Of a stretch of 64,000 nt of DNA, positions 38,767-48,860 are shown in pieces. The notes beneath the pieces were generated by a model. That model searched no databases. It was not told where the DNA came from and saw only the letters and a list, made by a program, of their open reading frames with translations. A program made the translations under genes and the position numbers. The stretch is taken from positions 186,001 through 250,000 of the forward strand of contig NZ_JAAGWF010000007.1 of the NCBI RefSeq assembly GCF_010686765.1. The letters are read 5' to 3'. The first letter of the stretch is position 1, and each line of letters starts with the position of its first letter. Source of the stretch: Geodermatophilus sabuli (GTDB lineage: Bacteria; Actinomycetota; Actinomycetes; Mycobacteriales; Geodermatophilaceae).

Positions 38767-38769
38767 GTT

Positions 38770-38833
38770 CTCTGGCCCTCCTGCAGGGTCCCGGCGCGAG
38801 CGTGCGAGCGGTGGGGGGCAGGAGGGTCCTCTC
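38770..38833. repeat. Dispersed hairpin repeat, reverse orientation
   Basis: Read on the reverse strand: protease stop TGA-GAGAGGACCCTCCTGCC, core CCGCTCGCACGCTCGCG, return arm GCAGGAGGGCC. It sits between convergent genes. Confidence 0.75.
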
Positions 38834-40219
38834 TCAGACGCCGACGTCGCAGGCGCTGGGCCCCTGGAAGAAGCCGTTGCGGAACAGGTCGACCAGCTGG
38901 AAGCCCGACAGCTGGGTCTCCGGCAGCACCGCGGGGTCGCGGCCGTACTCGAGCAGGAACTGCACGCTCTCGTCGAGGTCGCCGGGGGAGATGGTGGCTC
39001 CCAGCTCGCCGTCCCGGAACTCCGCCGAGAACCATCCGGTCAGGCACACCGCCGACCGGACGGCGTCGGCGTCGTCGCCGGAGAGCCCGAGCTGGTCGCG
39101 CGCGGCCTGCGCGTAGGGCAGGGACAGGGCCGTGACGACGGCGTAGTCGAAGAACTGCTCGTAGACCGGCCCGGCGAGGTCCCGCTGGTCGTAGGCGACC
39201 AGGTTGTCGTCCGGGCAGTAGACGAGGTCGCGCTCGTCGTCCGGGGCGCACGCCGGCGGGTCGCCCGCGAAGGGCTCCAGCGCCGGCGGGTCGAACGTCT
39301 CGCCGAAGACCTCGGAGAACGCGCGCGTCCAGAACTCCGGCAGGGCGGTGCCGGCGATCCGCTGGGCCTCGTCGAAGGAGGCGTTGCCCTGGCTGGCCTG
39401 GTCCTGGGGGTCGAGGAACCGGCCCTGCGTGTAGGGCCGCTGCGCGGTGAAGTTGTCGCGGCAGGCGGTCGGGCCGCTCTCGAAGCCCTCCTGGAACGCC
39501 GAGACCCGGTCGAAGAAGGACCCGTGCGCCGCGTCCACGGTGGCGCTGGTGCCCGGCGGGTCGCGGAGCAGCACGTAGCCGCGCAGCAGTTCGTCGAGCT
39601 CGGGCGCCCGGATCGTGGAGAACTCGGCCTCGCCGTCGGCGACCCACGAGGTCCACGCACCGGCGAAGCAGTCGGCCTGGGTCTCCACCGAGATGGAGAA
39701 GTCCGGGTAGCCGACCCGGGCCTGGACGGCGTGCCCGAACTCGTGGGCCATCACGAGCGCGGGGATGAACCGGCCGTACCCCTCGGCGAGCTCGGTGAGG
39801 AAGGTGCGGTCGTAGCTGATGGAGTCGGAGTTCGGCGCGTCCGGCGCGGAGCAGTAGAACGCGTTGCCCTCCACCTCGGCCACGTCCGTGCCGCAGCCGA
39901 TGCCGTCGGGGAAGGCGCCGGGGTCGCCGGGGTCCACGCTGAAGTAGCCGCCCTCCAGCGGCTCGAAGGGCTGCCCGAAGACGTCGGGCATCTGGTCGGT
40001 CCAGAAGGTCTCGAGGTCGGCGAGCGCGTTCCGGGCGAGGACGTCGATCTCGTCGTCGGTGGCGCCCTCGACCACGACCTCGCCCGCGTCGACGTCCCCC
40101 GTCGGCGGCTGCAGGGAGATCGGCCGGCCCGCGACCACCACCGTGCACCCGGACAGCACGATCGTCACCAGCGTGGCCAGCAGGGCGACGGCGGCGCGAC
40201 GGGACGGGACGGCAGGCAT
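38834..40219 (-). CDS. Zinc metalloprotease lipoprotein (HEFGH, YpfJ-like)
   Basis: 461 aa. Signal peptide with lipobox LSGC (AVALLATLVTIVLSGC), so it is anchored outside the membrane. The zinc motif HEFGH occurs in ALVMAHEFGHAVQAR with the upstream region of the neutral zinc metallopeptidase (YpfJ/KPN_02809) family, and the third ligand is likely Glu in VETQADCFAGAW. Many Cys pairs in the C-terminal half suggest disulfides. Substrate unknown; possibly envelope protein turnover. ATG at 40219. Confidence 0.88.
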   Translation of the reverse strand: MPAVPSRRAAVALLATLVTIVLSGCTVVVAGRPISLQPPTGDVDAGEVVVEGATDDEIDVLARNALADLETFWTDQMPDVFGQPFEPLEGGYFSVDPGDPGAFPDGIGCGTDVAEVEGNAFYCSAPDAPNSDSISYDRTFLTELAEGYGRFIPALVMAHEFGHAVQARVGYPDFSISVETQADCFAGAWTSWVADGEAEFSTIRAPELDELLRGYVLLRDPPGTSATVDAAHGSFFDRVSAFQEGFESGPTACRDNFTAQRPYTQGRFLDPQDQASQGNASFDEAQRIAGTALPEFWTRAFSEVFGETFDPPALEPFAGDPPACAPDDERDLVYCPDDNLVAYDQRDLAGPVYEQFFDYAVVTALSLPYAQAARDQLGLSGDDADAVRSAVCLTGWFSAEFRDGELGATISPGDLDESVQFLLEYGRDPAVLPETQLSGFQLVDLFRNGFFQGPSACDVGV

Positions 40220-40300
40220 GTCCTGCGATCGTGCCACCGCCCCGCCGCGCCCGCGAAGGGACCTCGACCGGCGGGGGTCCCGCGCCCCGTGGGCGGACGC

Positions 40301-40342
40301 GTCGAGGAGCCGGCACGTCCCTGCTCGTGCCGGCTCCTCGAC
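40301..40342 (-). terminator. Strong terminator after the glgB operon
   Basis: A perfect 17-bp stem (40301-40317 with 40326-40342, 8-nt loop) 11 nt beyond the glgB stop, unlike the dispersed repeat family. Confidence 0.8.
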
Positions 40343-40352
40343 GTCTCGGGGC

Positions 40353-43268
40353 TCAGCCCTCGTGCACGAACCAGACGGTGCCCAGCGGGGGAGCCGACAG
40401 CGTGGCGGACCAGGGCTGCCCGTGCCACGGCTCCTCGACGGCCTCGATGCCGCCCATGTTGCCCACGCCCGAGCCCCCGTAGCCCTCGGCGTCGGAGTTG
40501 AGCACCTCGCGCCAGAACCCTGGACGGGGGAGCCCGATCCGGTACCCGTGGTGCGGCTGGCCCGCGAAGTTGGACACGCAGGCGAGCACCTGCCCGGTGT
40601 CACGGGCCTCGTCGCCGGCCGTCGCCGCACCGAACCGGAGGAAGGACAGCACGTTGCCGGAGGCGTCGTTGGCGTCGATCCACTGGAAACCGGCCGGGTC
40701 GACGTCCTGCGACCAGAGCGCCGGGGCCTCCTTGTACCGGGAGTTCAGGTCGGTGACCAGCGAGAGCACCCCCCGGTGGGCCGGGTCGTCGAGGTGCCAC
40801 CAGTCGAGGGACCGGCTCTCGGCCCACTCCGCGTCCTGGCCGAACTCCGAGCCCATGAACAGCAGCTGCTTGCCGGGGTGGGCCCACATGTAGGCCAGGT
40901 AGGAGCGCAGGTTGGCCAGCTGCTGCCAGCGGTCGCCGGGCATCTTCCGCAGCAGGGAGCCCTTGCCGTAGACGACCTCGTCGTGGCTGATCGGCAGCAC
41001 GTAGTTCTCGGAGTAGGCGTACATCATCGAGAACGTCAGCTGACCGTGGTGGTAGCTGCGGTGCACCGGCTCCTTGGAGATGTAGGTCAGCGAGTCGTGC
41101 ATCCAGCCCATGTTCCACTTGAAGCCGAAGCCCAGGCCGCCGAGGTGGGTCGGCCGGGTGACGCCGGGCCAGGCGGTGGACTCCTCGGCGATCGTGACCA
41201 CGCCGGGGACCTCGCGGTACACGGTCGCGTTCATCTCCTGCAGGAACGCCACCGCCTCGAGGTTCTCCCGGCCCCCGTACTGGTTGGGCACCCACTCGTC
41301 CCGGGAGTAGTCCAGGTACAGCATCGAGGCCACGGCGTCGACGCGGACGCCGTCGACGTGGAACTCCTTGCACCAGTACAGGGCGTTGGCGACGAGGAAG
41401 TTGCGCACCTCCGAGCGGCCGAAGTCGAAGACGTAGGTGCCCCAGTCCAGCTGCTCGCCCCGGCGGGGGTCGCCGTGCTCGTAGAGCGGCGTGCCGTCGA
41501 AGCGGGCCAGCGCCCAGTCGTCCTTGGGGAAGTGCGCCGGGACCCAGTCGACGATGACGCCGATGCCGGCCTGGTGGGCGCGGTCGATCAGGTAGCGGAG
41601 GTCGTCGGGGCTGCCGTAGCGGGAGGTGGGCGCGTAGTACGAGGTGACCTGGTAGCCCCACGACCCACCGAACGGGTGCTCCGCGACCGGCATGAACTCG
41701 ATGTGGGTGAACCCGGCGGCCAGCACGTAGTCGATCAGCTCGTCGGCCAGCTCGCGGTAGGAGAGTCCCTGCCGCCAGGAGCCGACGTGCACCTCGTAGA
41801 CGCTCATCGGCCGTTCGTGCCACCCGGCCGTGGCGCGCTCGGCCAGCCAGGCGTCGTCACCCCACTCGTAGGCCGACTCGGTGACGATGGACGCGTTCAG
41901 CGGGGGGACCTCGGTGGCGAAGGCCATCGGGTCGGACTTCTCCCGCCACTGCCCGTCGGCACCGAGCACGTGGTAGCGGTACCGGACACCGGCCGGGACG
42001 CCGGGGATGAAGATCTCCCACACGCCCGAGGAGCCCAGCGAGCGCATCGGGTGGAGGCGGGCCTCCCAGTAGTCGAAGTCGCCGGTGACCTTCACGCCGC
42101 GGGCGTTGGGGGCCCACACGGCGAAGGAGACGCCCTCGACGGTGCCGCGGGGGGTGTCGTAGCGGCGCACGTGGGCCCCGAGGACCTCCCACAGCCGTTC
42201 GTGCCGGCCCTCGCGGATCAGGTGCTGGTCGACCTCGCCGACGGTGGGCAGCCAGCGGTAGGGGTCGTCGATGGTGAAGGTGGTCGTCCCGCCGTCGCCG
42301 TCGCGGTAGGTGACGTCGATCCGGTAGTCACCGGGTTGCCGGGGGAGCTCCGCCTCGTAGACCCCGCCGCCGTGCAGCTGCCGGGCTTCGTAGCGGGAGC
42401 CGTCCTCGTCGACGACGGTGACCGACACCGCCTCCGGCCGCAGGCAGCGCACCACCCAGCCGGCGTCGGCCCGGTGCGCGCCCAGGATGCTGTGCGGCGC
42501 GTAGGACCAGCCCTCGACGACGGCCCGCAGCTCGTCACCGGTGACCTCGTGCACCGACCCGTGCCGCCCGACGCCGACCGACCCGCCGGCGGCCAGGGCG
42601 CCGGCCATCGCGGGGTCGTCGGTGGCCGCCTGCGCGCCGTCCGCGGTCGCGCCGTCCCCGCCCGAGCCGTCCCCGCCCGCGGTGGCGCCGTCGGCCACGA
42701 GGCCGGCGACGACGCTGCCGGCCGCCCCCGTGCCGTGCGGGATCCGGGTGTCGTGGTCGTCCGGGGCCTGCGGCGTGCTGGGCGTGGACGGATCGGGATC
42801 CGGTCGCTCGGGCTGCCCGGCCGGCGCCCCGCTCGGGCTGCCCGGCTCGGCGATCGGCGCCGGCGCCACCACCGGTGCCGCCGTGCCGCCCTGCGCGGCC
42901 ACGGCCGCACCCTGGGCGCTCTTGGCGGCGGCCCCCGTGGCCGCGGCCTTGCGCGCCGTCTTCTTCGCCGGCGCCCCCTCGGCGGGAGCCGCGGCGGACT
43001 TCCCGGCCGTCTTCTTCGCGGCCGTCTTCTTCGCCGCCGGGGCCTTCTCGGCCGCCGGAGCCTTCTCGGCCGCCGGAGCCTTCTTGGCGGCCGCCCGCTT
43101 GCGGGCGGGGGCGGCGTTGACGATCGGCTCGGTCTCGGCGGCCTCGGCCTGCGCGGTCTTCTCCTCGACGGCGGCCTGCAGCTCCTCCTTGGTCGCCGGG
43201 GCACGCCCGCGGCTCGAGGAGGAGTCGGTGGTGGGTCGGGGACCGTCGGTCCCGGTCGGGGATGTCAT
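40353..43268 (-). CDS. glgB: 1,4-alpha-glucan branching enzyme with histone-H1-like N-terminal extension
   Basis: Forms alpha-1,6 branches in glycogen-like glucan. 971 aa; the catalytic protein (from about residue 245, [19 protein letters not shown]) has the normal N1/CBM48 region. The GH13 barrel has nucleophile Asp in [18 protein letters not shown], acid Glu in [11 protein letters not shown] and Asp in [13 protein letters not shown]. The first roughly 240 residues are foreign to the family: a Lys/Ala/Pro repeat (56-110, units like [19 protein letters not shown]), then low-complexity Pro/Gly/Asp-rich sequence. Internal starts exist (for example Met221), so a shorter form may also be made. 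Last gene of the treS-mak-glgB strand. Confidence 0.96.
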   Translation of the reverse strand: MTSPTGTDGPRPTTDSSSSRGRAPATKEELQAAVEEKTAQAEAAETEPIVNAAPARKRAAAKKAPAAEKAPAAEKAPAAKKTAAKKTAGKSAAAPAEGAPAKKTARKAAATGAAAKSAQGAAVAAQGGTAAPVVAPAPIAEPGSPSGAPAGQPERPDPDPSTPSTPQAPDDHDTRIPHGTGAAGSVVAGLVADGATAGGDGSGGDGATADGAQAATDDPAMAGALAAGGSVGVGRHGSVHEVTGDELRAVVEGWSYAPHSILGAHRADAGWVVRCLRPEAVSVTVVDEDGSRYEARQLHGGGVYEAELPRQPGDYRIDVTYRDGDGGTTTFTIDDPYRWLPTVGEVDQHLIREGRHERLWEVLGAHVRRYDTPRGTVEGVSFAVWAPNARGVKVTGDFDYWEARLHPMRSLGSSGVWEIFIPGVPAGVRYRYHVLGADGQWREKSDPMAFATEVPPLNASIVTESAYEWGDDAWLAERATAGWHERPMSVYEVHVGSWRQGLSYRELADELIDYVLAAGFTHIEFMPVAEHPFGGSWGYQVTSYYAPTSRYGSPDDLRYLIDRAHQAGIGVIVDWVPAHFPKDDWALARFDGTPLYEHGDPRRGEQLDWGTYVFDFGRSEVRNFLVANALYWCKEFHVDGVRVDAVASMLYLDYSRDEWVPNQYGGRENLEAVAFLQEMNATVYREVPGVVTIAEESTAWPGVTRPTHLGGLGFGFKWNMGWMHDSLTYISKEPVHRSYHHGQLTFSMMYAYSENYVLPISHDEVVYGKGSLLRKMPGDRWQQLANLRSYLAYMWAHPGKQLLFMGSEFGQDAEWAESRSLDWWHLDDPAHRGVLSLVTDLNSRYKEAPALWSQDVDPAGFQWIDANDASGNVLSFLRFGAATAGDEARDTGQVLACVSNFAGQPHHGYRIGLPRPGFWREVLNSDAEGYGGSGVGNMGGIEAVEEPWHGQPWSATLSAPPLGTVWFVHEG

Positions 43269-43320
43269 CGCGTCGCCGTCCTCATCGTGCGGTGGGGTCA
43301 GGTGGGGTCGAGCCCGCGCC

Positions 43321-44691
43321 TCAGTCGGCGGCGGTGAGCCGGGACAGCGAGTGCAGCGGGATCATCAGCCAGTGCGGGCGGTTGCGCGCTTCGTAGACGC
43401 ACTCGTAGACGGCCTTGTCCGCCTCGAAGGCCCGCAGGAGGGGGGAGTCCCCGCACGGGTCCAGCCCGCCGGCTGCGGAGTACCCCGCGCAGAACGCGTT
43501 GCGGTTGCGCACTGCCCACTCCTGGGCGCGGTATGCGCGCTGGGGGTCGTCGGGCTGCTCGACGAGCATGTGCCGCGCCGCGTAGTCGAAACTGCGCAGC
43601 ATCCCGGCGACGTCGCGCATGGGGCTGTCGAGCTCGCGGCGGGCGGCCAGCGGGCGGGCGGGCTCACCCTCGAAGTCGAGCACGATCCACCCGGTCGCCG
43701 TGCGGAGCACCTGCCCCAGGTGCAGGTCGCCGTGCACCCGCTGGCGGACGACGGACTCGGTGCTGCCCGCGACGGCGGCGTACACGGCACGCAGCCCGTC
43801 CGCGTGCTCGGCCAGCTGCGGGACGACCGCGATCGCGGACTCCAGCCGGGCGGTCATCTGCTCGGCGAGCGTGGCGAACCACTCCGCATCGGCGGGCTCG
43901 GTGGGCAGCACCTGCGCCATGTCGGCGTGCACCGAGGCGGTCGCGGCGCCCAGCCGCTCGCTGTCGGCGGCGAAGTCCCCACCCACCTCGTCGGCGTGCA
44001 GGTCGCCCTCGGCGTAGAGGTCGCGGACGCTGGCGGTGGCCAGCCGCCACCCGTCGCTGGCGTTGGGCACGAACGTCTGCAGCATGGCCACCGTCGCCGG
44101 CTCCAGCGACGGGTCGGGGTCGTTGATCTCGATGTGCCCCAGCAGCGGCGCGATGTGCGGGTTCTGCGTCTTGCGCAGCGCGTCGTGCACCTCGACGTCG
44201 GGGTTGAGGCCGGGCTCCAGCCGGCGGAACAGCTTGAGGATCGCCTCCTGCCCGTAGACCAGGGAGGTGTTGCTCTGCTCGGTGGAGACGATGTCGCCGG
44301 GCACGCCCTCGGGGATGTAGGCCACCCCGGCCGGGTGGAAGTGCATCGGTCCCACGGTCGAGGCGTTGACCAGGTGCACCAGCCACGGCGTCGTGGCCTC
44401 CCTGTCGCGCAGGGCGTCGTAGGCGTATGTCTCCCGGCCCGAGGAGGGCACCGCGCCGATGAACGCGGAGCTCAGCTCGTCGATCGGGTGGTCGCGCCAG
44501 GACAGCGGCACCAGGTAGGTCTCGCGGTGCCCGTCGGTGTAGTCGATCCGCACCCGGTGCACCGAGAGCACCGGGTCGGACTGGTCGAGGAGGAAGCCCT
44601 CCTCGGTCACGTCGGCCCACTCGCGGCCCTTGCTCCCGAACCACCGCTGGTGCGGCATCCACTCGCGGAGCAGGTCGGTCAGCACGCTCAT
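43321..44691 (-). CDS. mak: Maltokinase
   Basis: Phosphorylates maltose with ATP to maltose-1-phosphate, the substrate of GlgE. 456 aa, aminoglycoside-phosphotransferase fold. It starts [24 protein letters not shown] as in mycobacterial Mak/Pep2, with the catalytic loop [13 protein letters not shown] and metal site [12 protein letters not shown]. The ATG overlaps the treS stop (ATGA), so TreS and Mak are made together; in other actinobacteria the two form a complex or a fusion. glgB follows after a 52-nt gap. Confidence 0.95.
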   Translation of the reverse strand: MSVLTDLLREWMPHQRWFGSKGREWADVTEEGFLLDQSDPVLSVHRVRIDYTDGHRETYLVPLSWRDHPIDELSSAFIGAVPSSGRETYAYDALRDREATTPWLVHLVNASTVGPMHFHPAGVAYIPEGVPGDIVSTEQSNTSLVYGQEAILKLFRRLEPGLNPDVEVHDALRKTQNPHIAPLLGHIEINDPDPSLEPATVAMLQTFVPNASDGWRLATASVRDLYAEGDLHADEVGGDFAADSERLGAATASVHADMAQVLPTEPADAEWFATLAEQMTARLESAIAVVPQLAEHADGLRAVYAAVAGSTESVVRQRVHGDLHLGQVLRTATGWIVLDFEGEPARPLAARRELDSPMRDVAGMLRSFDYAARHMLVEQPDDPQRAYRAQEWAVRNRNAFCAGYSAAGGLDPCGDSPLLRAFEADKAVYECVYEARNRPHWLMIPLHSLSRLTAAD

Positions 44692-46556
44692 CGGGGTCCT
44701 CCGGTGCTCTGCGGGACGTCGTCGCCGGTCCGGGTGTCGCTGCCACCGGGGATCTCCTCGGCGGCACTGACGACACCGGCGGCGAGCAGGGACTCCGCGA
44801 CGCTGCTCGCGGCCGTGCTCTCCCAGTCCTCGTTCTCCGTCGTCGGCTCGGTGCGCTTGGCCAGCTCGAACCAGTAGAAGCCGTGGCCGGCGAGGGTGAG
44901 CATGTAGGGCAGGACGCCGATCTGCGGGAACTCCACCCGGCCGGTGAGCTCGACCGGCGTGTAGCCCTCGAACCGGCGCAGGTCCAGCTCGACCGGCTGC
45001 GGGAACCGGGACAGGTTGTTCACGCACAGCACCACGTCGTCGCCGAACTCGCGGACGAAGGAGAGCACCGTCGGGTTGCGCGAGCCGACCTCCTCGAAGC
45101 CGCCGAGGCCGAACGTCGGGTGCTCCTTGCGGACCAGGATCATCCGCCGGATCCAGTGCAGCATCGAGGTGGTGTTGCGCAGCTGCGACTCGACGTTGGT
45201 CACCTGGTAGCCGTAGACCGGGTCCGCGTTCAGCGGCAGGTACATCCGCTGCGGGTCGGCGGTGGAGAAGCCGCCGTTGCGGTCCGGCGTCCACTGCATG
45301 GGCGTCCGGACGCCGTCCCGGTCACCGAGCCAGATGTTGTCGCCCATGGCGATCTCGTCGCCGTAGTAGAGGACCGGCGAGCCGGGCAGCGACAGCAGCA
45401 GCGCGTTGAACAGCTCGAGGGTGTTCGTGTCGTTGTCCAGCAGGGGGGCCAGCCGGCGGCGGATGCCGATGTTGGCCTTCATGCGGGGGTCCTTGGCGTA
45501 CTCCCCCCACATGTAGTCGCGCTCCTCGTCGGTGACCATCTCGAGGGTCAGCTCGTCGTGGTTGCGCAGGAAGATGCCCCACTGGCAGTTGTCGGGGATG
45601 GCCGGCGTCTGGGCCATGATCTCCGAGATCGGGAACCGCTGCTCCCGGCGGACCGCCATGAACAGGCGCGGCATGACCGGGAAGTGGAAGGCCATCTGGC
45701 ACTCGTCGCCGTTCTCGCCGAAGTACTCGACGACGTCGGCCGGCCACTGGTTGGCCTCGCAGAGCAGCACCTTGTCCGGGTAGTCGGCGTCGACCACCTT
45801 GCGGACGTGCTTGAGGAACTCGTGGGTCCGCGGGAGGTTCTCGCCGTTGGTCCCCTCCTCCTCGAACAGGTAGGGGACGGCGTCGAGCCGGAAGCCGTCC
45901 ACGCCGAGGTCCAGCCAGAAGCGGAGGGCGTCGATGATCGCCTCCTGCACCCGGACGTTCTCGAAGTTGAGGTCGGGCTGGTGGGAGAAGAAGCGGTGCC
46001 AGAAGTACTGCTTGCGCACCGGGTCGAACGTCCAGTTGGAGCTCTCCGTGTCGACGAAGATGATCCGCGCGTCCGCGTAACGGGTGTTGTCGTCGCTCCA
46101 CACGTAGAAGTCGCCGTAGGGCCCGTCGGGGTCGTTCCGGCTGGCCTGGAACCAGGGGTGCTGGTCCGAGGTGTGGTTCATGACGAAGTCGATGATCACG
46201 CGCATCCCGCGCGAGTGGGCCGCGTTCAGGAACTCGCGGAAGTCCTCGATGTCACCGAACTCGGGCAGGACGGCGGTGTAGTCGGCCACGTCGTAGCCGC
46301 CGTCGCGCAGCGGTGAGGCGAAGAACGGCGGCAGCCAGAGGCAGTCGACGCCCAACCACTGCAGGTAGTCCAGCTTGTCGATCATGCCGCGGAGGTCGCC
46401 CACGCCGTCGGCGTTGCTGTCGGCGAAGCCGCGGACGAGCACCTCGTAGAAGACGGCGCGCTTGTACCACTCCGGGTCGGTGCCCGGCGGTGGCAGGGCG
46501 GACGCGGGGGACGACTCGGATCGGCCGGTGGGGAGGCCAGGAACGGGAACGGTCAT
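44688..46556 (-). CDS. treS: Trehalose synthase / maltose alpha-D-glucosyltransferase
   Basis: Interconverts trehalose and maltose, feeding maltose to Mak. 622 aa GH13 protein: [32 protein letters not shown], nucleophile Asp in [16 protein letters not shown], acid Glu in [12 protein letters not shown], and [12 protein letters not shown]. An acidic Ser/Thr/Glu tail of about 45 residues extends beyond the usual end. ATG at 46556. It is the first gene of the treS-mak-glgB operon; a hairpin separates it from glgE upstream. Confidence 0.96.
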   Translation of the reverse strand: MTVPVPGLPTGRSESSPASALPPPGTDPEWYKRAVFYEVLVRGFADSNADGVGDLRGMIDKLDYLQWLGVDCLWLPPFFASPLRDGGYDVADYTAVLPEFGDIEDFREFLNAAHSRGMRVIIDFVMNHTSDQHPWFQASRNDPDGPYGDFYVWSDDNTRYADARIIFVDTESSNWTFDPVRKQYFWHRFFSHQPDLNFENVRVQEAIIDALRFWLDLGVDGFRLDAVPYLFEEEGTNGENLPRTHEFLKHVRKVVDADYPDKVLLCEANQWPADVVEYFGENGDECQMAFHFPVMPRLFMAVRREQRFPISEIMAQTPAIPDNCQWGIFLRNHDELTLEMVTDEERDYMWGEYAKDPRMKANIGIRRRLAPLLDNDTNTLELFNALLLSLPGSPVLYYGDEIAMGDNIWLGDRDGVRTPMQWTPDRNGGFSTADPQRMYLPLNADPVYGYQVTNVESQLRNTTSMLHWIRRMILVRKEHPTFGLGGFEEVGSRNPTVLSFVREFGDDVVLCVNNLSRFPQPVELDLRRFEGYTPVELTGRVEFPQIGVLPYMLTLAGHGFYWFELAKRTEPTTENEDWESTAASSVAESLLAAGVVSAAEEIPGGSDTRTGDDVPQSTGGPR

Positions 46557-46581
46557 CGGGGGGGAAGGACCTCTATCGGTT

Positions 46582-46638
46582 GAAGGACCCCGTCTTCCCC
46601 ACCCGTCGCAGGCTCAGGGCGGGACCCGGGACGGGGCC
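46582..46638. repeat. Dispersed hairpin repeat after glgE
   Basis: GGACCCCGTCTTCCCC pairs with GGGACGGGGCC around CGTCGCAGGCTCAGGGCGGG; 12 nt beyond the glgE stop and 25 nt before treS. Confidence 0.7.
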
Positions 46639-46650
46639 GGGGACAGGTTC

Positions 46651-48678
46651 TCAAGACAGTGCGGGGGGGACCTGCACCGGCCGGGGGTGGGTGATGGAGA
46701 AGACGTGGGCCGGTTCCCGGTAGGGGTCGAGCTCGACGTAGTTGTACTGGCCCCAGTCGTAGCTGGCGCCGCTGAGCTCGTCGGTCACGGTGAAGCGCTC
46801 GTACCAGTCCAGGCCCAGGGCGGCGAGGTCCAGCGCCGTCGTCCCGATCTGGGTGTTGTGGCTGGAGAGGTTCACCACGACGAGCACGGCGTCCTGCGAC
46901 GCGGGGTCGGTCTTGGAGAAGCAGATCAGGTGGGGGTTGTCCACCGCGTGGAACCGCAGCGTGCGCAGCTGCTGCAGGGCCGGGTGGGCCCGCCGGATCT
47001 CGTTGAGCCGGCGCAGGTAGGGCGCGAGGCTGCGCCCGGCGGCCTCCGCTCCGGCCCAGTCCCGCGGCCGCAGCGAGTACTTCTCGCTCTCGTGGTACTC
47101 CTCGCTGCCCGGCCGGACCGCGACGTGCTCGAAGAGCTCGAAGCCGGCGTAGACACCCCAGGTCGGGCTCATCATGGCCGCCAGGACGGCGCGGATCTTG
47201 AACATCGGCGGGCCACCGAACTGCAGCGACTCGTGCAGGATGTCCGGGGTGTTCACGAAGAAGTTGGGCCGCATGTAGTGCGCGTTGGACGCGAGCTCGC
47301 GGCCGTAGTCCTCGAGCTCGCCGCGCTCGGTCCGCCAGGTGAAGTACGTGTAGGACTGCGTGAACCCGATCCGGGCGAGCTGGTGCATCATCGCGGGCCG
47401 CGTGAACGCCTCGGCCAGGAAGAGCACGTCGGGATCGGTCTTCTTGACCTCCCAGATCAGCCAGTGCCAGAAGTTCAGCGGCTTGGTGTGCGGGTTGTCG
47501 ACGCGGAAGATCCGCACCCCGGCGTCCATCCAGACCCGGATCACCCGCAGGCACTCGGCGTAGATGCCCTCGGGGTCGTTGTCGAAGTTGATCGGGTAGA
47601 TGTCCTGGTACTTCTTCGGCGGGTTCTCCGCGTAGGCGATCGTGCCGTCGGGCTTGGTGGTGAACCACTCCGGGTGGGCCTCGACCCACGGGTGGTCCGG
47701 CGCGGCCTGGAGCGCGAAGTCCAGGGCCACCTCCATGCCGAGCTCCCGCGTGCGGGCGACGAAGGCCCGGAAGTCCTCCATCGTGCCCAGCGCCGGGTGG
47801 ACGGCGTCGTGGCCGCCCTCCGCGCTGCCGATGGCCCAGGGCGAGCCGACGTCGTCCGGACCGATGTCGTACGGGTTGCCGCCGGGGAACTGCGCGGTGT
47901 TCGGGCCCTTGCGGTTGACCGTGCCGATCGGGTGGATCGGCGGGAGGTACACGACGTCGAACCCCATCTCCGCCACGCCCGGCAGCCGCTCGGCGGCGGT
48001 GGCGAACGTGCCGTGGGTGGGGGTGCCGTCGACGACCGGGGCCTCCGAGCGCGGGAAGAACTCGTACCAGGAGCCGAACAGGGCCTCCGTGCGGTCGACC
48101 CACACCTCGTACTCCGGGCCCTGGGTGACCAGTTCGCGGACGGGGTGCTCGTGCAGGTACTCCTGCAGCGCCGGCGCCAGCGCGGGGGCGACCCGGGCGG
48201 TCAGCTCGAGGGAGGTGTCGCGGAGCGCGGCCGCGGCGTCGGTCAGCCGGCTGCGCGGCTCACCGTCGGCCTCGGCGGCCACCCGGTCGAGCAGCCGGGC
48301 CCCCTCCTCCAGGTCGTTGGCGAGGTCCTCGGGGCCCTGGCCGGCCGCGATCTTCACCTCCACCGCGTGGTGCCAGGTGGCCAACGGGTCGCTCCACGCC
48401 TCGACCCGGAAGGTCCAGCGCCCCTCGCGGTCGGGCACCACGGTGGTCAGCCAGCGGTCGGGCTCCTGGCCGAACCGGGCCATGCGGTTCAGCGGCGCCC
48501 GGGTGCCGTCGGGTGCGGTCCAGACGACGTCGGCCGCGACGGCGTCGTGGCCCTCGCGGAAGACGGTCGCGGTGACCGGCAGGTGCTCACCGACCACGGC
48601 GCGGGCGGAGAAGGACCCGCAGGAGACGACGGGGGCGACATCGGTGATGCCGAGACGGAGGTCAGCGCGGGCAGTCAT
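46651..48678 (-). CDS. glgE: Alpha-1,4-glucan:maltose-1-phosphate maltosyltransferase
   Basis: Adds maltosyl units from maltose-1-phosphate to the non-reducing end of alpha-1,4-glucan. 675 aa (M. tuberculosis GlgE about 700). N-terminal beta and helical insert domains; [16 protein letters not shown]; nucleophile Asp in [16 protein letters not shown]; acid Glu in [24 protein letters not shown]-terminal beta domain with [14 protein letters not shown] at 48678; a GTG three codons earlier is possible. It is divergent from glgP. Confidence 0.96.
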   Translation of the reverse strand: MTARADLRLGITDVAPVVSCGSFSARAVVGEHLPVTATVFREGHDAVAADVVWTAPDGTRAPLNRMARFGQEPDRWLTTVVPDREGRWTFRVEAWSDPLATWHHAVEVKIAAGQGPEDLANDLEEGARLLDRVAAEADGEPRSRLTDAAAALRDTSLELTARVAPALAPALQEYLHEHPVRELVTQGPEYEVWVDRTEALFGSWYEFFPRSEAPVVDGTPTHGTFATAAERLPGVAEMGFDVVYLPPIHPIGTVNRKGPNTAQFPGGNPYDIGPDDVGSPWAIGSAEGGHDAVHPALGTMEDFRAFVARTRELGMEVALDFALQAAPDHPWVEAHPEWFTTKPDGTIAYAENPPKKYQDIYPINFDNDPEGIYAECLRVIRVWMDAGVRIFRVDNPHTKPLNFWHWLIWEVKKTDPDVLFLAEAFTRPAMMHQLARIGFTQSYTYFTWRTERGELEDYGRELASNAHYMRPNFFVNTPDILHESLQFGGPPMFKIRAVLAAMMSPTWGVYAGFELFEHVAVRPGSEEYHESEKYSLRPRDWAGAEAAGRSLAPYLRRLNEIRRAHPALQQLRTLRFHAVDNPHLICFSKTDPASQDAVLVVVNLSSHNTQIGTTALDLAALGLDWYERFTVTDELSGASYDWGQYNYVELDPYREPAHVFSITHPRPVQVPPALS

Positions 48679-48692
48679 CCCGACCACGCTAA

Positions 48693-48750
48693 GAGGACCC
48701 CCTCGCCCCCCGCCACTCGCAGGTTCGCGGCGGGCCCCCGCGAGAGGGCC
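48693..48750. repeat. Dispersed hairpin repeat between divergent glgE and glgP
   Basis: AGAGGACCCCCTCGCC with partner GCGAGAGGGCC. Unlike the other copies it lies 5' of both flanking genes, 14 nt upstream of glgE, so it cannot be a terminator for either. Confidence 0.7.
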
Positions 48751-48848
48751 GACCGGCGGGACGGGCGGGTGGCTGGGGCGCCTGGAGGCCATGAGGCATC
48801 CTGCCGCGCCTCGCCCGGCGCCGCCCTGGCGGCGGTCGGAGACCTCGT

Positions 48849-48854
48849 TAGTCT
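48849..48854 (+). promoter_or_regulatory. -10 box of leaderless glgP
   Basis: TAGTCT, 6 nt before the GTG at 48861, no ribosome site. Confidence 0.55.
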
Positions 48855-48860
48855 CTGGCG

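Noticed and set aside
43000..43105. DNA repeat array in glgB 5' region
   Set aside because: The repetition is at the protein level (Lys/Ala/Pro codons) and stays in frame; not a CRISPR or intergenic repeat.
40059..43337. 1092-codon forward ORF opposite glgB
   Set aside because: Shadow of the glgB reading frame; low-complexity product without domains.
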